This document shows positions 63,321 through 64,000 of a stretch of DNA of 64,000 nt, one piece after another. A program made the position numbers and the translations under genes. The number at the start of each line of letters is the position of its first letter. Within the stretch, counting starts at the first letter, position 1. The stretch spans positions 62,001 to 126,000 of the forward strand of contig NZ_BJTV01000005.1 of NCBI RefSeq assembly GCF_007176755.1, written 5' to 3'. The DNA is from Streptomyces sp. 1-11 (GTDB lineage: Bacteria; Actinomycetota; Actinomycetes; Streptomycetales; Streptomycetaceae). Under the pieces are notes generated by a model. The model made no database searches. It was not told the DNA's origin and saw only the letters and a program-made list of their open reading frames with translations.

Positions 63321-64000
63321 ATGGAGACCGAGTCGGAGCCGTATGTCCGCCTTGCGTCCCTGCGGCAGCTTCACCAGGTCATGGCCGACATGAACACGGC
63401 GCGCAGCCTGGCGGACACCCTGCAGACCGTCGCCGACGGCGCCGTGGGCGCTCTCGGGTACGAGCTGGCGTGCGTGAACCTGGTGCGGCCCGACGGGGAC
63501 CTCGTCGTCGCCGCCTTCTCCGGCAACTCCGCCGCCGAGTCCCTGATCACCGGCCGGGTCGGCTCCCGGGACTCCTGGGAACGGCGTCTGACCATGGGCG
63601 AGCAGTGGGGCGACCTGGTGTTCATACCCCACACCGAGGGCTGGGTGCTGGACGACGACGACGTCCCGCAGTGGTACACCGACGGCCCCGCTCCCCGCTT
63701 CGAGGACGAGTGGCACCCCGCCGACCGTCTCTTCGCCCCGATGTACACGCCCGGGGCGCAGGGCAACTCCTCCGGCGAGCTGCTCGGCGTCATATCCGTG
63801 GACCGGCCGCGCAACGGCCGGCACCCCGGCGCCTGGGGCCGCGAGGCCCTGCAGATGTACGCCTTCCAGGCCGCCATCGCGATCAGCAACGCGCGCTTGC
63901 GGTCCAACATGCAGCGCGCCCTGGTCCGCCTGGAGCGCGAGCAGCAGGCGCTCAGGGCCAGCGAGGAGAGCTTCCGGCAGGCCTTCGAGTACGCGCCCTC
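63321..64000 (+). CDS. cdgB: CdgB-like diguanylate cyclase, N-terminal part only
   Basis: The open frame runs off the window after about 226 residues. The visible part is a GAF-type domain (ELACVNLVRPDGDLVVAAFS, SGELLGVISVDRPRNGRHPG, LQMYAFQAAIAISNARLRSN), then a coiled linker MQRALVRLEREQQALRASEE and the opening of a PAS domain. This matches CdgB of S. coelicolor, a GAF-PAS-GGDEF enzyme that makes c-di-GMP and controls development. The PAS and GGDEF parts lie beyond the window, so the call rests on the N-terminus and the TerD/ArfB/flavin-reductase neighbourhood. Confidence 0.8.
   Translation, partial: METESEPYVRLASLRQLHQVMADMNTARSLADTLQTVADGAVGALGYELACVNLVRPDGDLVVAAFSGNSAAESLITGRVGSRDSWERRLTMGEQWGDLVFIPHTEGWVLDDDDVPQWYTDGPAPRFEDEWHPADRLFAPMYTPGAQGNSSGELLGVISVDRPRNGRHPGAWGREALQMYAFQAAIAISNARLRSNMQRALVRLEREQQALRASEESFRQAFEYAP

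Overview
The window reads as a Streptomyces chromosome segment. GC is very high and codon third positions are strongly G/C. It carries several streptomycete or actinobacterial marker genes: mshA (mycothiol), phoU divergent from phoR-phoP, carD-ispD-ispF-cysS-rlmB, msiK, a whiE-type spore-pigment type II polyketide cluster, and the start of a cdgB-like gene. Gene order follows a conserved core backbone interrupted by accessory insertions. No tools were run; family calls come from motifs and recall, and every search or structure test named under findings is still to be done.

Layout. 1-5.2 kb: a partial methyltransferase, mshA, a YbjN-like gene, a secreted protein, an AraC regulator and a DUF2000 protein. 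5.5-8.2 kb: a double-glycine-leader peptide, an MFS exporter and gpmA. 8.1-10.0 kb: a decayed integrative element at the 3' end of gpmA, bounded by a 119-bp direct repeat that duplicates the gpmA end and its terminator. It contains a deleted tyrosine-integrase remnant and one secreted SH3-like gene. 10.2-17.4 kb: a peptidase-like membrane protein lacking the M48 HExxH motif, an ArsR/NmtR-type sensor divergent from a P1B-4 metal ATPase, a SHOCT-cupredoxin fusion, two small genes with tandem repeats, and a TetR/membrane-protein pair. 17.5-22.0 kb: one 1,520-residue gene with NACHT ATPase, about 14 near-identical HEAT repeats and a C-terminal nucleoside-phosphorylase-like domain. This is the best candidate here for an uncharacterised immune (NLR-like) system.

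22.1-25.9 kb: a membrane protein, then three GAF/ANTAR regulators, the first preceded by a possible leaderless 10-codon uORF, then a Cys-rich 51-residue peptide. 26.1-35.3 kb: phosphate control (phoU, a PHO box, phoR-phoP), a lipoprotein, carD, the isoprenoid genes ispD-ispF, a PPOX-type protein, cysS and rlmB. 35.5-40.0 kb: a DoxX-like membrane protein, a sugar-nucleotidyltransferase, a small anchored protein and msiK. 40.1-42.0 kb: a solo TnpB (IS200/IS605 type) abutting tRNA-Thr(TGT). 42.0-50.2 kb: the spore-pigment cluster (FAD hydroxylase, WhiE-I, cupin, KSalpha, CLF, ACP, two cyclases) with an added O-methyltransferase. 50.3-64 kb: a beta-helix protein with a Lys-rich insert, a rhomboid-like protein, a FAD oxidase, a GNAT, a DHA2 exporter, a pentapeptide protein, M1 and M4 metalloproteases, a second GNAT, TerD, ArfB, a flavin reductase, and the N-terminal part of cdgB behind a BldD-like palindrome.

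Working together: gpmA serves glycolysis, mshA thiol redox, ispD and ispF the MEP pathway, and cysS and rlmB translation. PhoU/PhoR/PhoP control phosphate starvation. MsiK energises several sugar importers. The whiE-type genes assemble and tailor an aromatic polyketide for spores. Many genes have a TAnnnT-like -10 box 5-7 nt before the start codon, which suggests leaderless mRNAs.
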